Assembly (NCBI GenBank): GCA_038025085.1
Contig: CM076147.1
Location: 36,804,766-36,868,765 of the forward strand
DNA from: Tetragonia tetragonoides
Taxonomy: Eukaryota; Streptophyta; Magnoliopsida; Caryophyllales; Aizoaceae
Length of the DNA stretch: 64,000 nt
Direction of reading: 5' to 3'
The notes under the pieces are model-generated. The model was not told the DNA's origin. It searched no databases and saw nothing but the letters and a program-made list of their open reading frames with translations. Shown here one piece after another: positions 21,953 through 35,779 of this stretch. The stretch's first letter is position 1; each line of letters begins with the position of its first letter. Made by a program: the position numbers and the translations under genes.

Positions 21953-24419
21953 TCAGCCCCTCATCAGGGCTATCTTTTCAGAAGATGATTCCACATCTAC
22001 AGGTGCAAAGTCTTCATTTATCTCCTCTGTTGCTTTCCCCCACATTACAGCATAAAATCCTAGGGATATTACTGCCGCTCCAATTATACTGCAAAATGAG
22101 TCAAATAAAAATACCTAACACTCAACTTAAAGGGCAAGTATACTGTGAGTTTGCAGCTCATGCAAGCACTGTAGTTTCTCATGCGCAGTAAGATTAGACA
22201 GTCGAGCTCATCAAGCTAAGCATTCAATGATACAAAATTGCTAAACCAAGGTAAAAAGCAATCAGAGAGCAAGAGAAACGCGTTATACAGTACCTGCCAA
22301 GATGAAGGGTTTCACCTAGGAACATGACACCCATTGCGGCAGCAATTGCTATTGACAATGGCTTGAACATCGCTATGTAAACAGGTCCTTTCCTATGCAG
22401 GATCCATGCATGAACAAAAGTGTACAAAAATGATCCAAACAGTCCCTGCACAGAGAAAGTGAAAACAAGAACACACGCCTTATAAATTCTCCTCAGTCAA
22501 CAATGATAGAAACAGTGGCAGACACAGGCGTTTCTTAAGCAGTCAATTACCCCCCCCCCCACCCCCCCACCCCCCCCCCCATCTTTTGGGTTTTCAGAGG
22601 ACTTATGTAATTGTAGTTAATTACTCTATACTGGACCCCCATTTATAAGATTTCTGAGTCCTCCACTGATTAGAAATAGTCATCAGTCACAACTAACAGA
22701 TCCTTACAGAGTAAAGTACAGCTCCCAGAGATATGTCAGGTGTTAATATCCAAGCAGTCCTTTCAGGTTCTGCAACAAATGAGACTGCTCCGCAGATTAT
22801 GGCTACAAAAAAGTTGTAGAAGAAGACTACAGCAAGTTCTGCTGGGTACTCTTTGAAGATCAGTGCCTGAATTGAGTACAAAATACAAAGAAAAGTCAAT
22901 TGCATGCTCTAGTCAGTAGATCACATAGCTCGCCTTTAATTGGTTTGCATAATATGTACCACTTTCTGATTATGGAGATCCATATCATTCTATGTTCTCT
23001 CTTCTTACCATAACCTTTATTTCTACCAAGCACAACATAGCCACAGCATGCTTTAGTTGGTGGAGAAGATCAATGAACTATTTGTCCACTGCATAGAAGG
23101 CGATCATATTCACTAACTTTCAACATTCCCTTAAAATCCATGGCACTAAGAAATGTAAAACTTGTTTTGGGACAAAAGGGGGTGTGTGTAACCCATAATT
23201 ATAGGGAAATGCAAATGGACATTCAATACCTGTACAATGTACCACACTGAAAACAGAATGTAATCGGCACCAAGCAGAAAGCCACCAATTATCCACTTTG
23301 AATTTGATGAATGTAAGAAGTTGTTATGTGGTGCATATGATTTTGTTGGAGTAAATATGATAATAGATGGCCCCTTGTATAGAATGACTGTCATTGCACC
23401 AGCTATAGAGACCACTGTCCCGACGATCTTTACTTGACTAGTTGAACTTCTCCAAGCTAATCTTTCCATCCTTTTTTGGGAGGGTGGTGTAATCAGTGAT
23501 ATGGATGCATGTTAGCATTAAAACTTTGATATGGTGTTTAATAAATAACATTGTAATAATGGAGAAGAACCTGAAAATGATAGCTAGTATGAAAGTGAAA
23601 GCTGGGACGATATTGCTCATAGCTGAAGCAAGAGTAGGAGAACCAAATTCAATTCCTTTATATCCACACAACAGACCAACACTCCTGTAAACTCCAGCAA
23701 AATATCAAGCCATGATCAAACAGAAAACAGAACCAGAATAATACCTTTGCTAAGAGAGAAACAGTAATCGCAAATTTTTATATAACTTTGCAGGTATCTC
23801 TAATATGACTAGGAAGGTGGGTTCTTAAGCCAATACTATAGAAGAGAAGTAGACCAAGGAGCCACATCATAAAAAACCAATTACCACCCTCGATATTAGA
23901 ACGAGGGGGTGAGCATCGAATCTGATCTCCATCGTCAAGGTTGGAGATGTAGGTGTTCTAACATCACAGATTTGTGTTTTCTTTTACAAAATTTATCATT
24001 TTGATCATTATGGACAAGTGAGAAATAGAAAACTGAACCATTAACCCATTTGAAGCAAGTAAAATAACATTATTCATACCCAATCAGTCCAAGGAGGAGA
24101 AGTTTGCCAAATATCCTGGAATTTAGTTGAGGCATATCTGTTCTTCTGCATAAATCAGAAAATGAAAACCTCATTTACAGCTTCAGAGAGATGGAGAGAG
24201 AGAGAAAGAAAGATCAGAGAGTCCATACCTGAGGAAGAAAACGAAAGGGAGGAGAAGCAAGGCAGCAATAGCATAAGAATAGACAATAAAGACATGATAG
24301 CTCAACCCTCTATCAGTTGCAGCCTTAAAGAGAGTATTCAAACCAACATTTGAACATTCTAAGGCCACCATAGCTGTAAATGGAACAACATCTTTGTACA
24401 AGTATCTACCACCAGCCAT
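21953..24419 (-). CDS. WAT1-related (UMAMIT/EamA-type) transporter, copy C
   Basis: Seven exons (minus): 24229-24419, 24080-24145, 23571-23684, 23230-23470, 22708-22866, 22294-22445, 21953-22088; about 352 residues, all frames continuous. It starts [20 protein letters not shown], like copy D. Helix-rich segments follow ([75 protein letters not shown]). The C-terminus ends early: the shared ...SSSEKIAL is followed by MRG and a TGA, where copies A, B and D have about ten more residues ([10 protein letters not shown] in B). Because only the cytosolic tail is affected, the transporter core is intact. It is closest to copy B in exons 5-7 and flanks, so B and C look like the most recent duplication. 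Confidence 0.85.
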
Positions 24420-25280
24420 CTTCTTCAGATCAAAGGGAAAAGAGAGGGAAAAGGGGGTTGTCTGATTGATCACTTTAACAAGATTTTAATTGTGTAAAAG
24501 AACTAAAGATCATCTTAGGTGATTAGGATATGATGATCTATGTAGTTTACTTTTCTTTAATTAGTAGTATTACTTTTATTTAGTCATCAACTATGACGTT
24601 TACTAACCACCATGGATAGTGGTGCATAATTGTATAGATTAAGGATGGTTCCAAATATGTATGATTTGATTGAGCGTGACGCTTAGCATTGTTGACAAGT
24701 TATCTGGTTACTTGAAATCATTAGGTTTAGCACAAAAACTCATATGAGACGGCGTCTCAACGTGAGGTGCCTCAACGTGAGACGCCATGCTTGGCTATAG
24801 AGGTGACCTCATGTTGACCTTTTGTAAGTTTAGTTATAACTTTATCAGAGTATTCAAGATTATAAGAGATAAATTTTAGAAAAAAATCTTCCATACACCA
24901 GTTCCATGATAGTGATTTCTATGAGATGGGCACCATGACGTGCTAATTGGGCCGTATGTGCGGCCTGGTCTTTTATTTACTCTACTGGCTCTCCTCTCAA
25001 CCCAGAATCCAGGCCCAACCTCCAAACCCGGCTTCGGCGCCCTAATTCGATCTCCACAGCCATTAATCCGTGATTTGTAGGCTTCATCCAGGGAAGTACT
25101 TGAATGAAAGCAACTCTATGAACTATGAATTTCTTGTGTAAACATCTTTATATTGAGTATTTGTATAAATATATGTACATTGTACAGATTAACAACTTGA
25201 GGGACTAATTGCTATAGGTTCATAGTATCTAGATTCCCAAATTTAACAAACCCCTTGATTTTTTCTTGAATCTGCACCAC
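24420..25280. other. Spacer between WAT1-C and WAT1-D
   Basis: Upstream region of WAT1-C and 3' flank of WAT1-D. It includes the self-complementary block gagacggcgtctc near 24750, with the repeated tcaacgtgag next to it, and a GC-richer patch at about 24980-25080. No gene was recognised. Confidence 0.5.
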
Positions 25281-28200
25281 CTAACTATCTTCATCTTTTG
25301 AGCTCCTTAGAAGGGGTGTCTTTTCAGAAGTTGATTCCACATCTATCGGTGCGAAATCCTCGTAAATCTCCTCTGTTGCTTTTCCCCACATCACCGCGTA
25401 AAACCCTAGGGATATCACTGCTGCTCCAATTATACTGCAAGATGAGCCAAGTCAAAAATCCCAGCACTAAAGTGCAAAAACAAGTAGTATGTTCTCACAG
25501 TGTGGTAGCATGAAGATGACACAAAATCAAGCTGAGTATTCAATGATCAAAATGGCTGAAGCAATGTGAATACCAATGAGAAAGAGAGAGATAATAATGA
25601 TCAACATAACATGGTCCTGTAGCTCAGTTGGTTAGAGCGTTGGTCTTATGAGCCGAAGGTCGCGAGTTCAAGCCTCGCCAGGACCATTCATCCAACATTT
25701 CTAAATTGATTTTTACTATAGCAAAATAAGAGAGAAAGATGTGTTTTACCTTCCAAGATGAAGGGTATCACCAAGGAATATGACACCCATTGCTGCAGCA
25801 ATTGCTATAGACAATGGCTTGAACATCGATATGTAAACAGGTCCTTTTCTACGCAGGACCCAGGCATGAACGGAATTCGACAAACATGATCCAAACAATC
25901 CCTGCATAGGGGCAGCATTAAACAAATATGTACCTACCTAACAGTCAAAATCTGGGTTTTACACAATGGAACCATGATTAGAAATCGTCAACATTCTCAT
26001 AAGTGATCAATTTTCTTTCTACTTACAGAATAAAGTATAGCTGCCATAGATATGTCAGGTTTTATTATCCAAGCAGCCCTGTTAGGTTCTGCCACAGATG
26101 AGATTGCTCCTGAGACAATTGCAGCAAAAAAGGTGTAGAAGAATACTACAACGAACTCTGCTGGGTATTCTTTGATGATATGTGCCTGAATGAGTACAAC
26201 ATACAGAAAGTAAAGTCGGTTTTATTCTGAGAAATGCTAAATCATATTCTATACACTCATCCATAATGTGTTCAACTTCTATCGAACCCAGCATAATTGC
26301 GGCATGATTTAATTGGTTTAGAAGATTGATGAATTTTTTGTAATCAACATTGCAGCCCTGAAAATCCATGATACTTGAAAGTGTAACATATGTTTTCGGG
26401 GAAAAGAGTGTAGGGAAATATGAACACTTGGAGATTTATACCTGTACAATGTACCACACCGGAGTCAGAATATACTCAGCACTGAGCAGCAGGCCACCGA
26501 TTATCCACTTCGAATTTGATGAATGTAAGAAGTTGTCATATGGCATAGAAGAGTTCGTTGAAGCAAATATGATAATGGATGGCCCCTTGTATAGAATGAC
26601 TATCAATGCACCAGCTATGGATACCACAGTGCCAAGGATCTTTGCTTGACTCATTGAACTTCTCCAAACTAGTTTTTCCATCCTTTGTTTTTGGGTGGTA
26701 AGGGAGTATGGAGGTAAGTATAATAAAGAATCAAAATATTATGCAATTTAAATACTGCTTGCTAAAAAAGAATCCAAAAATTACAGGGCCTACATTTGAC
26801 CATAAGGTACATAACCAACCTATCATCAGAACTATGACCTCTGAATTTCAATCAATTGTAGTTGTGTAAATACTTTTTTATAAGTGGCATATTACTTACT
26901 TTAATTCATGCTTTGTGCTATGGATACCGGTCATTTCTATTAAAATCAGGTGACCATTTAGTTCTTCAGACACCATGTTACAGTTCTTTCTGAAGTTTTT
27001 CTTTTGACAAACTGTGCATGACATAATTTGTTTGTCCAATATTACCCCACTACCACTTGTAGTAGCACAAGTCCACAACTAGTAATGCCAAGTGGATTGA
27101 TGTCAATTTATGTTTTAATCAAAATCTAACTAATCTGTTTCACCATGAGACAACTACCTCCAAATAGACAGAATACTTGTTTAAGCACAATACTTCCTTC
27201 TCTGCCCTTCTCCACAACAAGAATGACAACAGCAACAACCCAGTAAGTATCCCGATTCCCGCCTAGGGCGGGATCTGGGGAGGTCTAGATGTACGCAGTC
27301 TTACCCCTAACTAGTCGCCTAGAAGAGAAACTGTTTCTAAAAGACCTTCCCTGCCCTTCTCCCTATATCCAAATTAAAATAAGTACCAACAGGCTACAAC
27401 TACAAGTCTACAAGGGAACTCTTACAAGATCCCAAAAAGAAAAAGAAAAAAAAAAAAAAAGGAAAGAAGAAAACTTTTACACCCCACCCCAACCCCTACC
27501 CAAAGAAAAGAAAGCTAAGTCTAAAAAGAGAAAGAGGGACATTTGAAGAACCTGAAAATGATGGCTAGAATGAAAGTGAAAGCTGGGATGAGATTGCTCA
27601 TAGCTGAAGCAAGAGTGGGAGAACCATATTCAATCCCTTTAAACCCAAATAATAGGCAAGCACTCCTGTAAACCCCACCAAAATATCTAGTCAAAATCAA
27701 GCAGAAAAACAAAAAACAGAATATATATTGAAAAATCAAAATACTGAGAAATTAATTTTAACACAAAAGACACAGTATAAGATAACTTTCCATATAACTC
27801 TTTTGAAGAACTTACTTATTCTTTGAAAATGACATATGAATATATCACCTTCAACTTGTAGGAGTAAGTAAACTACTCCCAACTAATAATTAAAAATTAA
27901 AAATGACAGCATACCCATTTGTTGATTCTAAATTCTCTTCACTAAATTAAACAATAATTTGATAATGAAATGAGAAAAAGTCTGAACCTTTGCACCAATT
28001 TGAAGCAACTGATTATTATAATTTCATACCCTATTAATCCAAGGAGGAAAAGTTTGCCAATGATCCTGGAACTCAATGGAGGCAACTCTGATCTTCTGCA
28101 TGAATCAGAAAATGAAATTTTCCAACAAAATTTCAGAAAAACAACAAATCAAAAAAAAAAAATTAACTTTTCAAAACAGCACAAATTCAGAATCTTAACA

Positions 28201-28438
28201 AAGTAAGAAAAATGGAGATCAAAGAGAGAGAGAGAGAGAGAGTATACCTGGAGAGGAAATGAGAAGGGAGAAGAGTAAAAGCAGCAATAGAATAAGAGTA
28301 GACAATAAAGACATAATAGCTCATGCCTCTATCAGTTGCAGCTTTAAACAGAGTATTTAACCCAACATTTGAACATTCTAAGGCCACCATAACTGTAAAT
28401 GGCAGAACATCTTTGTACAAATATCTACCACCAGCCAT
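25281..28438 (-). CDS. WAT1-related (UMAMIT/EamA-type) transporter, copy D, intact
   Basis: Seven exons (minus): 28248-28438, 28030-28095, 27552-27665, 26442-26682, 26027-26185, 25750-25901, 25281-25434; 358 residues, with every splice site GT-AG and every phase matching copies B and C. It starts [20 protein letters not shown] and ends [13 protein letters not shown]. Two EamA-type halves are visible: exons 1-4 ([39 protein letters not shown]) and exons 5-7 ([59 protein letters not shown]). It is the best-preserved gene of the array and its likely functional reference. Intron 6 holds a tRNA gene on the opposite strand and intron 3 holds a short retroelement. A TATA-like tatatac lies near 28575. 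The substrate cannot be told from the sequence. Confidence 0.9.
25613..25686 (+). tRNA. tRNA-Ile (anticodon UAU, predicted)
   Basis: 74 nt folding as a cloverleaf: acceptor GGTCCTG/CAGGACC, D-arm GCTC..GAGC, anticodon stem TTGGT/GCCGA, variable loop AGGTC, T-arm GCGAG-TTCAAGC-CTCGC, discriminator A. A-box (tagctcagttgg) and B-box (gttcaagcc) are present. The loop CTTATGA places TAT at positions 34-36, so it would read AUA (Ile). Position 37 is G, where tRNAs for A-starting codons normally have A, and the anticodon stem relies on G-U pairs. The identity is therefore less sure than the tRNA call itself. No intron. It sits in intron 6 of WAT1-D on the opposite strand. Confidence 0.85.
27214..27350 (-). 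mobile_element. Short RTE-tail retroelement (SINE or 5'-truncated RTE LINE)
   Basis: 137 bp flanked by a 12-bp target-site duplication, ctgcccttctcc, at 27202-27213 and 27351-27362. Read on the minus strand it ends in an imperfect TTG-rich tail after the same block (gggtaagactgcgtacat, cgggatacttactgggttg) that ends the LINE at about 12780-12884. It is either a heavily truncated copy of that LINE family or a SINE sharing its 3' end. It lies in intron 3 of WAT1-D. Confidence 0.75.
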
Positions 28439-30335
28439 CTTCTTCACATCAATGGAAATTAAAGGTAGATGATGATGATCAATTATTATTGATTTAAACA
28501 AAAAAAAGACTATAAATTTGTGTAATTAAGATGAAAATTTGGAATTTATGATTGGGGGTGTGTGTATAACCGTATATATGTGATATTTGCTAGTTGTATG
28601 TGGTGTATAAAGTTGTTTGCATGTTTAGGACAAGTGGGAGCACTGTTGGTAGTGACTGATGAGTACTGACTGATGTGAGAAATGAGAATGGACAAGCTGC
28701 TTTATGGAAGTGCTCAATATTGGAACGCAAATGAAATGAAAAATACTCTTGCAAGATAAAATTAGTGGAGTAAAAAGAAAGAGTTTTGTCATTTGTGTGA
28801 AGTTTCTAACTTTTTAAGGCAAAATCTCCCGAACCTGACGTATGATATGAGTTATTGACAATTTTATGGGGTTCAAATTCCCTGAGTTTCAAACCTCGGG
28901 TAACACTCATTTATTCTTAATTAAGATTGTGGGTTCTAATCTAGTCTTATAGTATTATAGTAAAGACTCATCTATTTTTAACTAAGATCGAGATATTTGA
29001 ATATCGCCATATATAAAATAAATGAGTTTCTACCACTCAATCAGCTTTAAAAATTTAAGGCGGCTATCTTTCTACTGAACACAACAGGGATAAAATCATT
29101 TTAAGACAATGATTATTTCGTACTCAAGTCATAAAAAAAAAAAAAAAAGAAAAAAACACATAGTCTTATGTATATTCGGTCTAACCTAAATACCAAGTCG
29201 GAAATTATTGTTTTTTCAAAAAATCTAGAGCGATAAATGTTTTATTAATCACAACTGAATTTGATATATCATACATGGTTCGATGGTTGCTTACATTATC
29301 AACGCTAAAGTAAAAAAAAATAAAAATGGTCCTGATCTCCTCATGCCTGTGCCTACCACACTTTTGTTTATCCTTAGAGACGGAAGGTTTTGGCATAAAA
29401 AAAGGCAACAAGTGGCGTGTAGCATTAAAAATGCATGCGTCAATGACTCAATGCGTGTGACAAATTTCACCTAATTTAGCGCTATACCACCATGGTTGGC
29501 TATGCATAATTGTATTTTATTTTTTATTTTTTTTTTTGGAGGGGAATCTAATTATTGTATGATTGATTGAGTGTGAGTATGTGATACGCATTGTCAGAAA
29601 ACAGGTGAACGAATAAGTAAAATGGTAATTTAATTCCAATCTTTTTTTTTTTGATGGGAAATTTAATTCCAATCTTATAGTCAATATAAAAAAATATTAA
29701 ACTGAAAAAACAAAATTATACGACAATTAAGAGGGGTAAAATGGCTGAAATTAAATAATAATAATAAAAATAGAAAAGAATATATAGATTTTTGGTGTGT
29801 TCATTTTCACTGAATAGTATTATGTGAGATAATAATGATATCACTGAACTGATAATTAATTAAGTGAAAAAAGATATACCCTTTATTTCAATTCAATATA
29901 GAAAGAAGAGATATTTACATTGAATAAACATAAGAAGAAAATTTTGTCTGATGGGTTGTTTTGAAGAGTATTAATCTATTAATCTTTTTTATCAATAAAA
30001 TTCGATGCATTATGATCATGCAACTAAATATGGGATACAATCGATCTAATTAACTTCATGTGAGAAAAATCATAGTCTATTTTGTCTGTATTTTAGTTAA
30101 TCAACATATTCATAAGAAAATGTGTTGTGCAGTTTTCTATGCCCTATAGTCTACAAATAGCCATATAGCTAGGCTACTATTGCAAAACACTATTAGCAAA
30201 AAAATGAAGTAAAAAAAAAAACTATCTTCAATTTGGCCCAATTTTTGCCTAGTTTCTTCTGGTTACCAGTCATCAGTTACCAGTTGAAACGAACGAGTCC
30301 TCAGACCATCTATATTGCTGAATTATTGATGAACT
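28439..30335. other. Intergenic region, no gene recognised
   Basis: 5' flank of WAT1-D, then AT-rich sequence with poly-A/T runs (about 29130-29160, 29520-29535, 29642-29651). No coding or RNA gene was recognised. Confidence 0.5.
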
Positions 30336-31988
<1,653 letters not shown>

Positions 31989-33257
31989 CTAGATTACGAA
32001 ATATCAACAATATTTATTAGAAGCCTTATGGTTAAGATGTTTGATATATACTAGTCAATGACCAAAGCATATCTATATGCATGTGTATTTAAATTTACCG
32101 ACTACATATGTGCATTGGTTTTACGTTAAAAATTATGTGAAAACGAGAGTGTAGAGTAAGATCGCGCATGCAACTGATGTCAGAAGGTTAAGAATAAGTA
32201 ATATTAAAAGAAATGCAAATGATAAAGGCTTGGCCCTTCATTGCACCCAAAAAAAAAAAGAGGTATGTAAATGATATAACTTATTTGACTATTAACATTA
32301 CCAATTAAATGCCAGTATTTGATCATAACTATGAGATTCTATAACAATTCTTGGACTTTTAACATCAAATATCTTATTTCACATGTATAAGGGGTGCACC
32401 AAATATTTCCTCATAAAACAATAGCATTGACATGAAAAAATAAGGGTACATACCTTAATTTCATATACTCAAAAGTTGTGGGAGTATGTATTCATCTTTT
32501 ATACTATGGTGAAGAGAGAATGAGAGTTATAGAATGTGAGATAAAAAGCTAATTTCGGTAGTTACATTGGTTGTTAATTTAAGGCTAAACTTAGGTACAT
32601 ATGCATACTAAAATTACAAGCATCAAGAGGACTTGGGGCCATTACACCACAAAAAAAGTTTAGTTTCCAATATTAGCAATTGGTTACGTGATGAGATTAA
32701 CTCGCATGAATAAATATGTACTTTGGAGTAATTTATTATTAGATTTGAATATTAGTTTATTCATGAGTCATAAGTGTGACCACCCTATATGATATGAATT
32801 TCCAATATAGTTTTTGCAACACTCTAGGATAAAAAAAACAACTCCCTCAATATTTTCAGATGTTCCTTTAGATATCAGTGGCAAACATTACCTTTTATTT
32901 AGGAGTTTTATAAAATCACAATAATTTTTGTTATACTCGTAAAAAAGAGATACTTTCACTATACTTTTTTCTCGAGTAACTTTACTTGAATATTTTGAGA
33001 AAAATTGATGGTCAAAATTCGTCATCGAAAACAGAAAATGATATCTGAAAATATGAGTAAGGATAGTTCTTTTGGTATACAACAAAATTCCTGGTTAACG
33101 TATTATCTATTCTCACTTACAGTCATTCTCTTACAAAACAAACGACCCCGTAGATAATGCGACAAAAAGATCATCTTTTTTGCTTTTATCCAAAATATCA
33201 TCTTTTATCCACAAGGAATTGTTTTTTTTTTTACTCCTAAATATCATTTTATTCACA
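31989..33257. other. Intergenic region, no gene recognised
   Basis: AT-rich sequence where the missing 5' exons of the pectinesterase would be expected. I could not find them. No other gene was seen. Confidence 0.5.
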
Positions 33258-33911
33258 AAGACTTCTATAAGACAGTCTTTCTGTAACTTTTAGTAAGACG
33301 GGGATCACTTTTCAATAAAACAAGGGTCACTGCTCAACATAAGTGACCCCTACATTTCTAAATAGTGACCCCAACTTTTTATGAGTTGATCTCACACAAT
33401 ACTTACTGCATTTTATTTCACATTTTCAATGTTGTGAGAGTTTAAAAATATAAGTGATAAAAAAAAAAATTATAAGTATCATTTTTTGTTCCCACATATA
33501 TTTATATCTACACAAAAACTTATATAAGACGATTTTTTCATAATTTTTGTTGAGACGGGGGTCACTTTACAATGAAACAAGGGTCACTGGCTCACTGCTC
33601 ACCATAAGTAGTAACCCCCACATTTCCAAAAAGTAACCCCAATTTTCGTTAAGTTGGTCTCACATAAGACTTGCTGTTATATCTATAACATAATTTTTTA
33701 AAACAATTATCCATATCACCTTTTTTTTATTTTTAAATTTTGTTTACATCAACACAAAAATTTTTATAAGACTATTTTTCCGTAACTTTTGGTGAGACGA
33801 TTGTCACTTTTTAAAGAATTAAAGGTCACACTACTAATCATAAATGACCCCTACAATCCTAAATAGTAACCCCATTTTTAAGTGATCGAGTTGATCTCAC
33901 ACAACACTTAC
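33258..33911. repeat. Three MITE-like repeats in direct tandem
   Basis: Three diverged copies at about 33258-33412, 33513-33673 and 33752-33911. Each starts like acaaaaacttataagacgat, contains a gtcacttt...aagtgaccccta core, and ends like ttgatctcacacaatactta. Start and end are roughly inverted repeats, as in a MITE. Spacing is about 240-255 bp with AT-rich spacers. The same family supplies the ends of the insertion in WAT1-B intron 3. Confidence 0.7.
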
Positions 33912-33916
33912 CCATA

Positions 33917-33925
33917 TATCAAATA
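33917..33925. repeat. 9-bp target-site duplication of the outer Mutator-type element, left
   Basis: tatcaaata, repeated exactly at 41410-41418. Confidence 0.8.
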
Positions 33926-34911
33926 CGGTTTTGCTAACGATTGCCTTAAGGGCGATGGTTAAGCCTTATTAATTATTAGAATCTTTAGTAAATCAACACA
34001 AGGTATTTATTATGTTAATTAATAAGATTTGCAGTATGCCAAAAATACCCTCATACTCTCACAGGCAGCTCAGACTCTCCTCTCTCCTCATTCAACACAG
34101 TTGTAGTTTCCCCATCACCTCAACTCCCAATAACTATGTTCATTCACCCCTCAAAAAAAAGATAATCTCTAGAACCCTCTACCACCATGCTCCACCGCTT
34201 CCTCCGCCTCCGTTGCACCCCAACCATTCCCCTTTTACATGTCCCACCACCACCGATTCTCTCTCCTCCCCCAGACCTTACTTTCACCTTTTTTTCTCTT
34301 CTATGCGCCTGAAACAGGGATGAGAAGATCCTTCACATATAAAAAACAATTGAAGTAAAATCGATCGTCACCTTCGAATCTCAGCATTCTCCATCTATGG
34401 TTCACAAAAGGCTCTGAATTTGATTCTTTTGACCCAATTTTGGTTGTGGTGTTACAATTTCATCAAATTGGAAAGAGAAAGGGGTGTGTGGCAGATTGAA
34501 CGCCGGGAGGATGGGTGAAGTAAAATATAATGTGGACTGGGTTTGATTAACTATGTTTTCTAGTCGATTTCCAATCGTTCTCAATAATAATTTATCAGCT
34601 TTGAGGTAAAAAATAATTACCTGGCAACATAAATCTTCTCAGCAAGGATAAAAAAAGCCTATGAACGCCACTATGATCATCATCAAGGAGTTGAAAGCTA
34701 TGACAAAAATACAGGGCACCTTTTCTCCATGACCAAGCCTTGCACACCAAAGGGGAGGAGAAAGGATGCCGGTGGTATGACAGAAAATTTCTATGGAGAA
34801 AGGGTATATTTTAGAGGAGGGAGAAATCAATAAATTACAGCTGAGAAAATTGGTAGGAGAGAGGGTAATTATAAATGAAGGATAGTTTCGGTATTGCAAT
34901 TTTATTGGTGG

Positions 34912-34921
34912 GAAATGAAAG
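34912..34921. repeat. Target-site duplication of the inner MULE, left
   Basis: gaaatgaaag, repeated exactly at 41276-41285. Nine to ten bp duplications are typical of MULEs. Confidence 0.85.
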
Positions 34922-35779
34922 GGCCAATTTACCAGATTGGTCTTTTTATTGACCCCCCATGGACATATTGGTATATTTATTGTCTCCGGCAACATTAAGG
35001 TCTATTTTTTGAACTCCGGTCCCTTTTAAGTCATTTTTCTTACTGAACCGGCCAATAACATATTAAAAGCCACCCGAGTTGGTTTTTCCTCAATTCATTA
35101 ATTACTAATAATTTGGTTCTTTTATTTTTCTCAATTTTCGTATTTTGGTAAAATGATTTAATCAATAAATACGCTCCATGTATTGACAGTTGGGTATTTA
35201 TTTCTACACAAAAATGGCGGCACTGAAAACTGTCATCCATCCCCTTTACTTTACTCAGCTACCTGCCTGAAAGAGGAATCTTGCGAGTGAATCTGAAACA
35301 ACAGAGGAAGAAAAGGAAGACCATTGACAGAAGACAGTGAGAGAGAGGGCAATTGACGCAAGGAAGGAGATTAGAAAGGACGAAACTTTTTCAGGAAAAG
35401 ATTTTGTTTGTGATTCGTGGTCCCAGAAAGGTAAGATCTTTGACCTTAAACCCTTAAATTAATTAAGTAATTTGTGTTTAGTAACTTGTTTGTACTGTAG
35501 ATGAATGATTTATGTGCTTAATTTGATATATGACATGAGTAGAGTTAAAAAAATAAAATAAAATTGGGCAATCATGTGTTAATTAGGGTTTTGTTTGCGA
35601 TTTCTATATACATCTGATGTTTTTGTGATGATTTGTAATAGTTTAATCCCTGTGGGTTGATTAAATTATTATTGTGTTCTGTGGGTTTATTAATTAAACC
35701 CTTGGTTGTGTTCTGTGTGTGTGGGTGCCAACATGGTGTTTATAATTAATTGTTCTGAGTTGGCCTTAAAATAATGCAG

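Noticed and set aside
13359..28438. One long multi-exon gene or a fused transporter
   Set aside because: The seven-exon pattern repeats four times with a start and a stop for each unit.
34012..34323. Plus-strand ORF in the outer Mutator-type element as a captured gene
   Set aside because: Pyrimidine-rich, Pro/Ser-rich translation with no recognisable domain or splice structure; kept only as a possible captured UTR.
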